The notes: generated by a model not told the origin, from the sequence alone. A stretch of DNA of 45,063 nucleotides from Schlesneria paludicola DSM 18645 (GCA_945876035.1 CAMCMU010000041.1:1-45063); one strand, 5' to 3'. Numbered from the stretch's first letter, positions 18,017 to 27,892 are shown. Made by a program: numbers and translations.

Positions 18017-19111
18017 CTAATGTTTCCGTCGGGCGACTTCGGCCTTGGACGTCACAAAAATGAAATCGCCTTCGATTTCGAGAACATATCCTCTGGACTT
18101 TAAAACCGCTTCTAGGGCAGCAAGGATCGTCACACTCTGCAACTTCAGCGAAACGGTTCCATGGATTTCAGCACTGAAAATCAGATTGGCTCCGGACTCT
18201 CGTGCCAGCGTTGCCAAAACCTGTGTCAATTCTGCGTTATGAAACTCCAGCGAATAGAGTCTGGAGTCGCATAGGCATTCTTGGGGAATAACATGGATTG
18301 CCCCCTCCTTACCGCTGGGAAATCCAGAAGACTTGGCCATTTTATCGAGAGACGATTTTGAGGGTTGATTGACTTCCGATAGTGTCTCCGAAACATCGGA
18401 GATTGCCGGGACGTGGCCGGTTTCTCTTGGCCGTGGTTCCGATTGTTCGAGTTGCCGAAGAATCTTGATAGCGATGTCCAATTCCGATCGCTGACTCTGG
18501 ATCTGTGATTTAGACAATTGATCGAGTTGCCGCTGCAGGCTCGAAAGACGATCTTCGAGTTGTGATTCACGGCAAGGCAAATCAGGCTTCTCCGGCCCGG
18601 TTTGCGGCAACATCATTTCGAAAGGATGCGTTGAGTCGAGAAGGGATTGGCAAATCTCATCCTCGGTTCGAAACTTGATCAGGTGTGGTTTTTGTGGTGT
18701 TTCAAATTTTTGAATCAAAGCAGCAGGTTTGTTGGCCATCGGAGGTGATTGTCGCTCGGTGAGCGACACGTATTTCGGACCAATCGTCGCCGGATCATCC
18801 CAAATTTCCGGTATTTCGATCGATGAAATTTCAATCCCGGATCCTGTCGGGAACGACGAATGCGGGTCTTGCCGCATTAATCGCATTTGTCCGTTCGGGA
18901 AATCCGGCGGCGGATTGAACGACTCCGATGCCTTTCGAGGTTGGTCACCGCGTGGCCCATCCGTTGCCGTGAATTCCATCCATCGGGGATTCGCCGTGGA
19001 TTGAAGTTGGCGTTGTCTCACGTGCGCGGCACAAAAGACGATCAAGGGCAGAAGTACCGCAAGCAATATCGTCTGGTTCACAACTCGAAAAGCGGCAACA
19101 TGGAGTATCAT
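18017..19111 (-). CDS. Membrane-anchored STN (secretin N-terminal-like) domain protein
   Basis: A 364-residue protein with an N-terminal hydrophobic anchor (about residues 11-29) and a long polar, Pro/Ser-rich middle. The middle includes a probable helical segment rich in Gln/Leu (SSLQRQLDQLSKSQIQ). The C-terminal domain of about 75 residues has the secretin/TonB short N-terminal (STN) pattern: LEFHNAELTQVLATLARESG, then ANLIFSAEIHGTVSLKLQSV, then TILAALEAVLKSRGYVLEIE. STN domains normally precede a secretin barrel or TonB receptor. Here the domain is at the C terminus with no barrel, so it may be an accessory subunit. Its stop lies in the intergenic region convergent with the dehydrogenase. 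Confidence 0.7.
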   Translation of the reverse strand: MILHVAAFRVVNQTILLAVLLPLIVFCAAHVRQRQLQSTANPRWMEFTATDGPRGDQPRKASESFNPPPDFPNGQMRLMRQDPHSSFPTGSGIEISSIEIPEIWDDPATIGPKYVSLTERQSPPMANKPAALIQKFETPQKPHLIKFRTEDEICQSLLDSTHPFEMMLPQTGPEKPDLPCRESQLEDRLSSLQRQLDQLSKSQIQSQRSELDIAIKILRQLEQSEPRPRETGHVPAISDVSETLSEVNQPSKSSLDKMAKSSGFPSGKEGAIHVIPQECLCDSRLYSLEFHNAELTQVLATLARESGANLIFSAEIHGTVSLKLQSVTILAALEAVLKSRGYVLEIEGDFIFVTSKAEVARRKH

Positions 19112-19555
19112 GTGACATCCGAGACCATCTGGAGTTCGCGATCCGTCTCAAAAATGCGTTGGCAGTGGATGTCCGCGATTCGTCAAATGAACCATCGCCA
19201 CGACTCAAACCATGAGACCGAACGGAATTTTATCGGACGACGATCGACCTGACATGACGGTATTTCCGGAAGTTCCGGTAAAAACTCGCAGAGAACAAAA
19301 ATGAAGGTCGATCTGCGAGAATTTCCTCAAGCCGATGTGCTCGTACTCGACTTTTGAATCATGCGGTCCGTCCCGCTTGCCGAGCCAATACCTGCGAGGT
19401 CCACGCCTCAGCGAATTGACTAAGAGGGCCTAGGGATATCTCCGCCAAGTCCTCTAAAAACGACCACGCCCGAGAAATGCGATTGGCCGTTCAGCATCCA
19501 ACACATTCTCTCAAAGTTCAATCGATTCGCTCTCCAATCCCGATTTAATGACGCT
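19112..19555. other. Intergenic region, nothing recognised
   Basis: Between two minus-strand genes. It contains a tandem CCGGAA pattern near 19265-19280 but no coding frame with recognisable similarity. The promoter of the STN-domain gene is expected near 19112-19200, though no clear hexamer pair is seen. Confidence 0.4.
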
Positions 19556-21277
19556 CTACGGTATCTGCAGCGAAGGGGTTACAAGAGTTTTTTCATCGGC
19601 ATCGAGTTCCGAAGTTTCTTCATCAAGATTGAGCTTGGCTGCGGAACGTGAACCGGTCAGCAAACTGTCACCGATATCGACTGAGGCGCCATTTCTTAAC
19701 GAAAGTTTCACGTCGTTCCGTTCGAGAATGGAGACTCGGTAGATCGGGTGCTGGCGTCCTGCAAGGTTCATGTTTCCTAAACCATCGGGCGTTGATCGCA
19801 GGTCATATTCTTTCGATTTAAGGATCAACTTAATCGGGGCGGACTCGGGATACTTAATCGTCAGTGCCACTTCATAGTCATCGTGAGCATGCAACAACGG
19901 ACCGCCAAATTCGGCGATGCCGTCGAAGCTGACAAGTACCGCATCGCGACCGCCTGCAATTCGTGGAGTTGTGAATGTCTTGTCCCCAATGTGCAGTGCA
20001 ACTGTCGCGGTATGCAGTTGCCACGAGGGACTGGCGGAAAGCACGAAGTCATCCTTGCCGAACACCAAGCGGGGTGTTCCTTGCAATGACGATTGCAGTT
20101 GATCCGTGACTGGTTGAGGAATGGCGGGTGACAACTTGACGGCACACACCATGAGTTGGGCGGCGGAAATGTCTTTCACCCATTCGGGGTCTGTCAGCCT
20201 TGCGGCTAGTTCTGGGCGATTGTTCGTGCGATAGTAGATCCCGAGTAAAGCAACACGACTCTGCGTCCGTTCAAGATTGACGTCAATATTCCTGAGGATC
20301 GCGTCCTCGGCCTCCTGATGTCGGCCAAATTTTTCCAATACGGATGCGCAAACAAGATTTGCCTCCCAGGCATCGGTCGAATATTCAAGGGCCTTCTTTG
20401 CCGTTTCCGAGGCGACCGACTGCCCGAGAAACGCCTGTATAAAAGCGCGGTTGGCCAAGCCCGCCGCCAGCATTTCATCCTTGCGAAAATGGCCGTCTCC
20501 CAGAGTGGCCAACCTCTCGTAGGTCGCCGTGGCCGCCAGAAACTGTCCCATCGATTGTTGTGTTCGTGCGACGTAATAAAAATACGGCGGGTAGCACTCC
20601 ATGAATGATTCCATCCGCTTGAGAACTCGTAGACGTACTGTCGTATCTTTTTCGCTCCACGCCTCTTCGAGTTTGTCGAGGTCATCATTTCTGACGAGCC
20701 ATTTGTCGGGGATCTGTTTGGAGCGAGCCATCTTCCAAGAGGTGTCGAGAAATTGGTTGGACTTGTCGACAACACTCAACATCCGCTTCTTATCGACCTG
20801 CCAGAGATCGAGGTCCTTGGATGCCGATTGACTCCGGTGGTCCCACCAACTGTTGGCTCCCGTCCGCACGGCGGAGGCGTATCGAGCAGTCGCCACCTGC
20901 GCCGCGATCTCAAAGGCATTGATGCTCATATCGCGAGTAAACGCCCGCCGAAATTTCTCGCGAAGCACCTCTCGTTCGCGATCAGCGATTTGGGATTGTG
21001 CGATGTCATCAATGACCGAAGAGTAAAGTTTCATCACCTCTTCGTCGCCAATTCCATTCAAATTCAGGTGATTTAGAATCTTCTCTTGTTCTTCGACCAT
21101 CACCCGAACGGACGGGTTGCGGCGGATGCGATGAAAAGAGGCGCGACTGTAATTGAGGGCGACCGCTGCAGAACGGCGCTGAGCGTCGGTGATACCGGCC
21201 ACCGGTGTTACCGCATCGGCGGAGAAAGCGGTGGCCCAATGGCACAGCAAGATCGCGGAAACCAAAATTTTTCGCAT
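19556..21277 (-). CDS. Secreted hypothetical protein with TPR-like helical repeats
   Basis: A 573-residue protein starting with a signal peptide (MRKILVSAILLCHWATAFSA). The middle (about 200-370) is alpha-helical with tetratricopeptide-like pairs, for example GQFLAATATYERLATLGDGH and ASETAKKALEYSTDAWEANL. The C-terminal 180 residues look beta-rich. No catalytic motif is apparent and I do not recognise a named family. AGGA precedes the ATG. It is probably a periplasmic or extracytoplasmic scaffold protein. It lies next to the STN-domain gene on the same strand with a 444-base gap, so a shared operon is unlikely. Confidence 0.75.
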   Translation of the reverse strand: MRKILVSAILLCHWATAFSADAVTPVAGITDAQRRSAAVALNYSRASFHRIRRNPSVRVMVEEQEKILNHLNLNGIGDEEVMKLYSSVIDDIAQSQIADREREVLREKFRRAFTRDMSINAFEIAAQVATARYASAVRTGANSWWDHRSQSASKDLDLWQVDKKRMLSVVDKSNQFLDTSWKMARSKQIPDKWLVRNDDLDKLEEAWSEKDTTVRLRVLKRMESFMECYPPYFYYVARTQQSMGQFLAATATYERLATLGDGHFRKDEMLAAGLANRAFIQAFLGQSVASETAKKALEYSTDAWEANLVCASVLEKFGRHQEAEDAILRNIDVNLERTQSRVALLGIYYRTNNRPELAARLTDPEWVKDISAAQLMVCAVKLSPAIPQPVTDQLQSSLQGTPRLVFGKDDFVLSASPSWQLHTATVALHIGDKTFTTPRIAGGRDAVLVSFDGIAEFGGPLLHAHDDYEVALTIKYPESAPIKLILKSKEYDLRSTPDGLGNMNLAGRQHPIYRVSILERNDVKLSLRNGASVDIGDSLLTGSRSAAKLNLDEETSELDADEKTLVTPSLQIP

Positions 21278-22054
21278 GACTGTTTCCTACCTGATACGGT
21301 TGGGTATGGCTTCTTCACATGGTTCCAATAAGAATTCAAGCCCTCCCGGGGATGGTTTTCTGATTGGGAACACGGTCTGACGCAATAAGCCGCACCGTCA
21401 TGGCACGAAATCATGTCCACTCGCTAGTCCTCTTGACATGAAGTGATCTGAGTGCACTCGCGATGCCGCGACCAGAAAAAATGACGGTGTGTTTCTGCAG
21501 ATGTCGTCGACAGCGGACTCGCCAAATTGTAACCGGCAGAAAATGGAGTAGGCCGTATCTAAATACCAGAAGTCGTTGAGAATGTCAGAATCCGTGTGGG
21601 CATGACCGACGATCAAACGTCCGCGGATTCCACAAGGTTTAACGGCTGGTGAACTGTACAGAGTTGGGCGAACTCTAATGACCTTCTCGTCAAGAAGAAA
21701 CGACAAGACACGGAGGACTCGGCCCGGAATTATTGCAAGATCGACAATGATGCGGAGCGATGTTAACGTCGGCCCACTCGTGGCGAATGAGGCCAAGGAT
21801 GGTTCTTCAGCCGCAAAGGGGCCTCGGTGATGTTTCGGGGCATACCTATCGAAAATCGCGGACGCGACAAACGTCCTGCGTCTTGTGCCGCCCTCCGAAC
21901 CCTCGTTGTATTCAACAAATGGATTGATCCGACAACCGCTGACGACGACTGCAAGGGGACACCGTTTTGACAGTGTTTATCCCTGGCCGTCTCTCGTCGA
22001 AACAACTAGTTGCGGGCGATCGATTCCGCGACAACGGTGAGGACACTGCTAGGA
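21278..22054. other. Gene-free region between parB and secreted protein gene
   Basis: About 780 bases. A minus-strand frame of 132 codons (21398-21796) is open, but it has no recognisable similarity, no convincing ribosome binding site and competing frames. It is not called. No inverted repeats or parS-like 16-mers are seen. Confidence 0.4.
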
Positions 22055-22978
22055 TTATGCCGCGCGATGGAGTTTGCCAACAATTCGTTCAAAATCGTCA
22101 CTGGACTGGAATTCAATGACGATTTTTCCTTGATCCCTGGCCGCCAGCGTGATTTCGACAGATGCGCCCAACCAATCGCGAAGCTGATCACGCAGGCTCA
22201 GGACATGCGGTGTCAATTCGACGATGGTCGTCTGTGACTTAGGCTTCTTTCCTTTAATCGATACGACAGAGTCGTCCAAACTGGCATTCAAGTCACGGAC
22301 CGCTTCTTCAATTTTACGGACGGACAAACCTTCTTTTTGAATCCGGTCACAGAGCGTCACTCGGTCAGAATCACTCTTCAGCGAAAGCAGCGCACGAGCA
22401 TGCCCTGCTGAGATCTTGTCCGAACGCAAATCGGCCTTCACGGCTTCGGGAAGTTCGAGAAGCCGAACCATATTGCTGACCGTGGACCGATCGAGACTTA
22501 AACGACGTGAAAGCTCTTCAATGGAACAACCGTAGCGGTCAAGATAACCCTGAAAGGCCGTTGCCTTTTCCAAGACGTTGAGATCCTGTCGTTTCAGATT
22601 TTCTTCGAGGGCGACTTCACTGACCTGCTGGTCGGTGAGTGCAAGAACACGACAGGGAATCTCCTGCAATCCGGCTTTCTTGGCGGCTATCAGACGTCGC
22701 TCACCAGCGATGAGTTGATAGCCGCCGCCAGCAGATCTGACGAGCACTGGTTGTAAGACACCATGCTGACGAATACTGTCAGCCAACTCATTCAGAGCGG
22801 CCGGATCAAACTCGTGACGCGGTTGAAACGGATTGCGATCAATCAAATCAACGGAGATGTTGGATGAGGTTCCCGGCTCTGCTTCGGTCGACGGGCCTGT
22901 CGGGGCCATGCCCAGCAAGGCATTCAAACCACGTCCTAGTCGACGGCGTGACGGTTCTTGAGTTCCGAAGTCGTCCAT
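22055..22978 (-). CDS. parB: ParB/Spo0J chromosome partitioning protein
   Basis: A 307-residue ParB CTPase/DNA clamp that loads at parS and helps segregate the chromosome origin. In order: the N-terminal RRLGRGLNALLG motif (11-23), which contacts ParA; NPFQPR (49-54); GVLQPVLVR (73-81); the GERR box (92-95); EENLKRQDLN (125-134), all parts of the CTP-binding ParB/Srx fold; a helix-turn-helix at about 153-172 (IEELSRRLSLDRSTVSNM); and a C-terminal dimerisation domain. AAGGAAGA immediately upstream is a strong ribosome binding site. The parA partner is not adjacent, unlike the usual parAB arrangement. No canonical parS is seen within the window. Confidence 0.95.
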   Translation of the reverse strand: MDDFGTQEPSRRRLGRGLNALLGMAPTGPSTEAEPGTSSNISVDLIDRNPFQPRHEFDPAALNELADSIRQHGVLQPVLVRSAGGGYQLIAGERRLIAAKKAGLQEIPCRVLALTDQQVSEVALEENLKRQDLNVLEKATAFQGYLDRYGCSIEELSRRLSLDRSTVSNMVRLLELPEAVKADLRSDKISAGHARALLSLKSDSDRVTLCDRIQKEGLSVRKIEEAVRDLNASLDDSVVSIKGKKPKSQTTIVELTPHVLSLRDQLRDWLGASVEITLAARDQGKIVIEFQSSDDFERIVGKLHRAA

Positions 22979-23125
22979 GACAATCTTCCTTGATAATTAA
23001 GACTCGTTCGATTCAAAAGCCAAGAACGAACGAGAGAGGATGAAATACCGGATCGCAAACAAGCCAGAGTTATAACTTTGAACAGGAGAACGCGACAAGA
23101 CGAAGTTGCGCAACAGAAAATAAAG

Positions 23126-23140
23126 GTCCGCTGACCGGAC
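23126..23140 (-). terminator. Probable intrinsic terminator of the glycosyltransferase gene
   Basis: Read on the minus strand, GTCCG-GTCAG-CGGAC forms a 5-bp stem with a 5-base loop, 40 bases after the stop codon. It is followed by CTTTATTTTC. The stem is short but GC-rich and the tail is T-rich. Confidence 0.45.
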
Positions 23141-23179
23141 ACAAATAGATGGCGAATGAAGATGCGACGTCCGAACACG

Positions 23180-24898
23180 TCAGCGAGTCACACGTCCGAT
23201 CCAGACAGAGACGTTTGCCGGTATATCCTGATTGATCCGTTGATTTCCTGATGTGTCTGAGTCATCGAAAAGCACAAGCGGACTTTTCTTCAAGTTTTGT
23301 GTCTCAATGATTTCGAAGTCGTTTCGGTGACGCATCAATTCTTCCTGAAATGTCGCGGATTTCAATGCGCGATCTGAATACACGAAAAACACCGGACGTG
23401 GATGAGATGACGAAAGGAATCGCAAGTGTTGAATTGGTACCACCAAAGGGAATCCTCTGGATTTTAATGTGAAGGCCATCGCCGGTTCGCCGAAAACATA
23501 GATGATCGATTCCTCGGGCGGAAAACCCGAATTTTTTGTCAGTTCCTGTATTTTTGATGCAATCTGAGTCCCCATGGATGCGACGTGGGTACGGTCTGCC
23601 CATGCATGTGCCGTGCCCAATCCACAGCGGGTGCTTTCACAAACAACGAGCCAACCGATGACCACCAACTCCACCCGTGTTGGTGTCCATAACGCGTTGC
23701 TCCCGCTCTTGTCCAATCTCAAGACGAAACGGGGGTTTCGCAGCATTTGCAGAGACAATGCGACACCGATCCAGCATCCTATCAACCAAGGCAGGGCCAA
23801 TCGCGGATACGGGTGGTACAAGGGCGTGGAGAGACTCATTCCGGCGAACCATGCCAGCGAAGTCCACACTCCTGCGTTCCTTAATTCGGACCAGTTTCTG
23901 ATCAGCAAAGAGGCGTAAGTGACACCGCTCACTAGCAGAAAGACAAGAGGGGTTGCGATCACCCGGATTTTGTTGAGACGGTCAGGCTGGTGGATTGTTT
24001 TGTTGGTTTCAACAGTTTGAGGCGTCGGCAGTAACCACGGTTCTGTCAACAAACTAAACCAATTGTCATAGAGGCCGATATTCGTCAGTTGCTGCAACGC
24101 TGCCATTCCCCACCCGCGGAAACCGACGACATATTGCCGGTGATTAGCCGCCACGGCCGAATAGCCGCCATGGCTTTGTAGTCCCCACAAGACCGGAGAC
24201 CAAATAGCAAATGCGATGGCCGCGACCGATAGCCAGCGGGTGGCCGCCAATCGCAGGCATCTTTCGTGGCGTGGTCCTGAGATCTGCCATGCCATACCTC
24301 CGAACAGCCCAATCAGGAGCGGTAGCCAGCCATTGTACTTCGTCCACCAGGCCAATCCTGTGAAGAGGCCGGCAAGCAGACTGTGGCGCAGCGTTCCGGT
24401 TTGCAAAGATTGACAAATAAAATACACGCCCCAAAGGATGAAGAGACAAACAGGGACATCCGTCAGGGCCGCTCGACTGTAACACGCATGGAAGTCGCTC
24501 GTTGCAACAAACCATGCGGCAACAATTCCGGCACTCGGTCCGAACCAGCGGCGGCCGATCCACCAGATTGAGGGAATGGTAGCAAGCCCCGCAATCAGGC
24601 AGGGAATCATTGGAATGAATCCCGTCGGTTGGATACCGCACAACGAGGCAACGATCATCGTCCACTCAATCGCCATCGGAAGGAGTGGCGGTGCATACAG
24701 ATGCCGCGAGGGATACTCCCCTCCCTGATTGAATTCGAACCAAATATTTGAAGCGTAAACACCCTCATCAAAGTGCTCGATGGCCATTCTCGTGGGGAAA
24801 CTCAGTCGTAAAATCAAACCGAATAGCACCGCGCCCCACAACCAGAAAAGCTCCACTTGCGACATCGATCGTATTTGAGGGGGAGGGTCATGTGCCAT
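23180..24898 (-). CDS. GT39/ArnT-type membrane glycosyltransferase
   Basis: About 572 residues with 10-12 predicted membrane helices, of the GT39/GT83 (PMT_2) superfamily. These enzymes transfer sugars from polyprenyl phosphate to lipids or proteins on the outer face of the membrane. The first extracytoplasmic loop carries the acidic motif EHFDEGVYAS, which contains the conserved catalytic Asp-Glu. The next loops carry YSRAALTDVPV and WWTKYNGWLP, typical of the family. The ATG at 24898 is chosen over an upstream TTG because GGAAGAAGA precedes it. The C-terminal 150 residues form a soluble domain. The acceptor is unknown and neighbours give no hint. Confidence 0.88.
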   Translation of the reverse strand: MAHDPPPQIRSMSQVELFWLWGAVLFGLILRLSFPTRMAIEHFDEGVYASNIWFEFNQGGEYPSRHLYAPPLLPMAIEWTMIVASLCGIQPTGFIPMIPCLIAGLATIPSIWWIGRRWFGPSAGIVAAWFVATSDFHACYSRAALTDVPVCLFILWGVYFICQSLQTGTLRHSLLAGLFTGLAWWTKYNGWLPLLIGLFGGMAWQISGPRHERCLRLAATRWLSVAAIAFAIWSPVLWGLQSHGGYSAVAANHRQYVVGFRGWGMAALQQLTNIGLYDNWFSLLTEPWLLPTPQTVETNKTIHQPDRLNKIRVIATPLVFLLVSGVTYASLLIRNWSELRNAGVWTSLAWFAGMSLSTPLYHPYPRLALPWLIGCWIGVALSLQMLRNPRFVLRLDKSGSNALWTPTRVELVVIGWLVVCESTRCGLGTAHAWADRTHVASMGTQIASKIQELTKNSGFPPEESIIYVFGEPAMAFTLKSRGFPLVVPIQHLRFLSSSHPRPVFFVYSDRALKSATFQEELMRHRNDFEIIETQNLKKSPLVLFDDSDTSGNQRINQDIPANVSVWIGRVTR

Positions 24899-25612
24899 GG
24901 CGAGTCCGATCTTCTTCCGGTGAGACAAGACGCAGCGAGCGAGTCATCCGATGGGATTGAGAAGCTGGTTTTCTGAGGGAAAGAGGGATTGGTCTGTGAA
25001 GAACAAGATCGCGGCCCATGCTTAAGCCAGATCGACCCGCTTCTGTTTTTGCCCCATGTGGTCAAACGAATTTCCGTCTTTTGTCTTGCCATCGGCCGAC
25101 TTGAAAATTGAGACGGAGGCGCCGATTCGGTGACGTCGTTCAGAGGTCTGCACTCACAGCCTATCGATTTTACTCGGCGACCCGACCCACATCGGCTACC
25201 TTTGTAGGTGAGGCTGAATTCCTAGGCAATGGCGACCAGAAAGCCGCCACTTCGATGCAGCATCATTCGGATCGAGCGGAAACGGTCACCGTAGACGATC
25301 ATTTTGGCCATCCATGAGCCACCCCGCAGGCCAAATCTCTGAGTTAATGCGAGCCGATACGATCCAGTTTTCATTGGCGAATGCTTGTGAGTGGCGAATT
25401 GCGCCTACGACGTGAGATCTCAACGGGGACGCTCTTCCAGTAGTTTTCGGTACACGGCAGCAGCGACCACATGGACGCTGGCGTTAGCGATTCCTAAAAT
25501 TTGCGCTACGCCTGTTTTCCTCCGCGACAGAGCCTTCCCTGACACAGCCGCGGATTTTCACCGTCGATCGACATTGACTCTCAATGTTCTTCACCCGCCA
25601 TGGAGTCGAGGC
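24899..25612. other. Divergent intergenic region with a gene remnant
   Basis: This 714-base region separates the divergently transcribed glycosyltransferase and protease genes. Apart from the SUMF1-like remnant at 25222-25340, listed separately, it contains no convincing gene. A plus-strand frame extends from 25391 into the protease gene, but its first 74 codons have no signal peptide or similarity. Confidence 0.4.
25222..25340 (-). pseudogene. Possible C-terminal remnant of a SUMF1-domain gene
   Basis: Minus-strand translation gives RFGLRGGSW, then a region with RFRSIRM, then GGFLVAIA and a stop codon. The RGGSW motif followed about 25-30 residues later by a GF-x-VA ending is the C-terminal signature of SUMF1/FGE-sulfatase domains. 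Nothing of the domain's upstream motifs (GNVWEW, EAEWEYA) is found in frame. This is probably a short fragment of a lost gene. The match is limited to the two motifs. Confidence 0.4.
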
Positions 25613-27862
25613 ATGATTCGTCTCAGGCAGAGTTTTATTCTTGCCAGTCTATTCTGTGTGATTGCGATCGCTTCCGCGGACGAGCGAGACGACAACAAAA
25701 AAGGGCCGTCTGATGTCATCGACCAAACGGTACAACAACTGGCCCCGCAGTTGAAGAAGTCTGTCGTCGTCGTGACATTTCTCGGTCGCGACGGGAAACG
25801 ACAGGGACTAGGATCGGGATTCATCATCGATTCGGAGGGACTGATCGCCACCAACATGCACGTCATCGGCGAGGCACGTTCCATTCAAATTGAGCTGCAA
25901 GATGGCCGGAAATTTGATGCCATCGCCATTCACGCAACCGAGCGGTCACATGATCTTGCAATTCTTCGAATTGCAGCCAGCGGCCTACCCGCACTTCCGC
26001 TGGGAAATTCAAATGACTTGCAGGAGGGACAATCCGTCATGGCGGTGGGAAATCCGATTGGCTTGGAAAGGAGTATTGTCAGTGGCGTCCTGTCTGCGAG
26101 ACGAGAGATTGAAGGTCGAGTGATGTTTCAAGTGGCCCTGCCCATTGAGCGAGGTAATAGTGGCGGACCATTGGTCGATATGAAGGGACGCGTGCAGGGA
26201 ATTTTGACGTTGAAATCGATGAAAACTGAGAATCTTGGATTTGCCATGCCGATCAATGCCCTCAAGCCGCTGTTAGAAAATCCCAATCCGATTCCGATCA
26301 GCCGCTGGCTGACGATAGGCGTCCTCGATCCCGAGGAGTGGACTGTTCTTCCCGGTTGCCGATGGCGGCAACGCTCAGGAAGAATTTTCGTGAGCGACAT
26401 CGGTGTTGGTCTCGGAGGCCGTGCCTTGTGCCTCTCGACACATCCGGTCTTCAGTGGCACTTTCGAAATCGCTGTTCAGGTGAAAATGACGCCGAATGAG
26501 GGTGCTGCCGGCCTCGTATTTCAATCCGATGGTGCAGACCGGCATTACGGATTCTACCCCAGCAATGGCGCCGTTCGGTTGAGTCGATTCGATGGCCCGG
26601 ATGTCTTTTCGTGGAATGTGCTGAAGGAGGTCCGATCTCCGTCACTCCACAAGTCTGGCTGGAATTCTTTGAAGGTACGCGTCGAAAAAGATCGATTCCT
26701 GTGCTATCTCAATGAGGAACTAGTGATCGATGTCACCGACTCCAAACTGGAATCGGGACGCATCGGTTTGTGCAAATTTCGGCAGACGGAGGCTGAGTTT
26801 AGAAACTTTCAGTGTGGTGACAGCCTCGCTTCGGCGAAACCCTCGACGGAACTTCGTGAACGTGTCTCCCAAGTCGTCGACCAACTGACGACAACTGCGG
26901 TTCTGCCGTTTTCGACGAAAACGCTCCCCACGGAGGACGCTACGTTGGACGAACCCGCCGCGATCGAGTTGTTCGAACAGCTCGCCCAGAGGCTGGAACA
27001 ACAGGCCGGCCGTGTCAGACAACATGCGCAGGGTCTTCAACTCCGCAGGACTCTCGCGGAATTGCAGAAGGTGTTGTCGGTAGAGGACGAAAAAAATATT
27101 GATTTGCTACGCGCGGGATTGTTGATTTCCAAACTGGACAATCCCGAATTGGATGTGGAGGCCTATGTTCAAGACGTCGAACGTCACGCCCGACGTGTTG
27201 TGGTTGGTTTTTCCAAAGACACCACGGAACAGGAACGGTTGGCCTCGCTCAATCGTTATCTGTTTGAAGAGCAGGGTTTCCATGGAAGCCGAACGGACTA
27301 TGAAAACCGATCAAACAGCTATTTGAACGAAGTACTCGACGATCGCGAAGGTTTGCCGATTACGTTGTCTGTGTTGTATATGGAACTGGCTCGACGCCTC
27401 GACGTGCGTGTTGTCGGTGTTGGAATGCCACGACACTTCATTGTTCGACACGAGCCGCAGCAGGGAGATTCCCAACTGATTGATGTTTTTGAACGCGGCC
27501 AACAACTTTCCAAAAATCAGGCGAGATCTAAGTTTGAGTCGTTCAGTGACGATCCATGGACCGACTCGTATCTCAACACATCGACTCCACGCGCGATCCT
27601 CGAACGAATGCTCAGAAACCTCTTTGGAACCGCTGCAACGGATGAAGATCCCGAACGCATGCTGCCATACATTGAGGCGATTTTGTTGCTCAATCCCGAA
27701 TCCGCTCGCGACCGTTTTATTCGCGCCGTCATCTGTCATCAGACGCAGCGATGGAATCAGGCTCGCACAGACGTCGAATGGCTGATGTCTCACAATTCGG
27801 AGCTAAACCAACAAGCAATTGAGGATTTGGCCGTCGCGATTGCACGTGATTCTCAGAAGTGA
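25613..27862 (+). CDS. Secreted trypsin-like protease fused to beta-sandwich and SirB1 domains
   Basis: A 749-residue protein. After a signal peptide (1-21) comes a HtrA-like S1C protease domain with the triad His83 (TNMHVIG), Asp114 (SHDLAILRI) and Ser183 (RGNSGGPL), all intact. No PDZ domain follows. Residues about 238-405 instead resemble the DUF1080/LamG-type beta-sandwich (YGFYPSNGAVRLSRFDG, GWNSLKVRVEKDRFLCYLNE). Residues about 490-670 match the SirB1 transglutaminase-like family (LDNPELDVEAYV, NSYLNEVLDDREGLPITLSV, GVGMPRHFIVRH). A TPR-like helical tail ends the protein. The ATG at 25613 has GGAG seven bases upstream and starts directly at the signal peptide. It is probably an extracytoplasmic quality-control or regulatory protease. 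Confidence 0.88.
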   Translation: MIRLRQSFILASLFCVIAIASADERDDNKKGPSDVIDQTVQQLAPQLKKSVVVVTFLGRDGKRQGLGSGFIIDSEGLIATNMHVIGEARSIQIELQDGRKFDAIAIHATERSHDLAILRIAASGLPALPLGNSNDLQEGQSVMAVGNPIGLERSIVSGVLSARREIEGRVMFQVALPIERGNSGGPLVDMKGRVQGILTLKSMKTENLGFAMPINALKPLLENPNPIPISRWLTIGVLDPEEWTVLPGCRWRQRSGRIFVSDIGVGLGGRALCLSTHPVFSGTFEIAVQVKMTPNEGAAGLVFQSDGADRHYGFYPSNGAVRLSRFDGPDVFSWNVLKEVRSPSLHKSGWNSLKVRVEKDRFLCYLNEELVIDVTDSKLESGRIGLCKFRQTEAEFRNFQCGDSLASAKPSTELRERVSQVVDQLTTTAVLPFSTKTLPTEDATLDEPAAIELFEQLAQRLEQQAGRVRQHAQGLQLRRTLAELQKVLSVEDEKNIDLLRAGLLISKLDNPELDVEAYVQDVERHARRVVVGFSKDTTEQERLASLNRYLFEEQGFHGSRTDYENRSNSYLNEVLDDREGLPITLSVLYMELARRLDVRVVGVGMPRHFIVRHEPQQGDSQLIDVFERGQQLSKNQARSKFESFSDDPWTDSYLNTSTPRAILERMLRNLFGTAATDEDPERMLPYIEAILLLNPESARDRFIRAVICHQTQRWNQARTDVEWLMSHNSELNQQAIEDLAVAIARDSQK

Positions 27863-27892
27863 CTGAGACCGACGACCGACGAAGTGTCACAA

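Noticed and set aside
21398-21796. 132-codon minus-strand frame in the gap right of the secreted protein gene
   Set aside because: No similarity, no ribosome binding site and overlapping competing frames.
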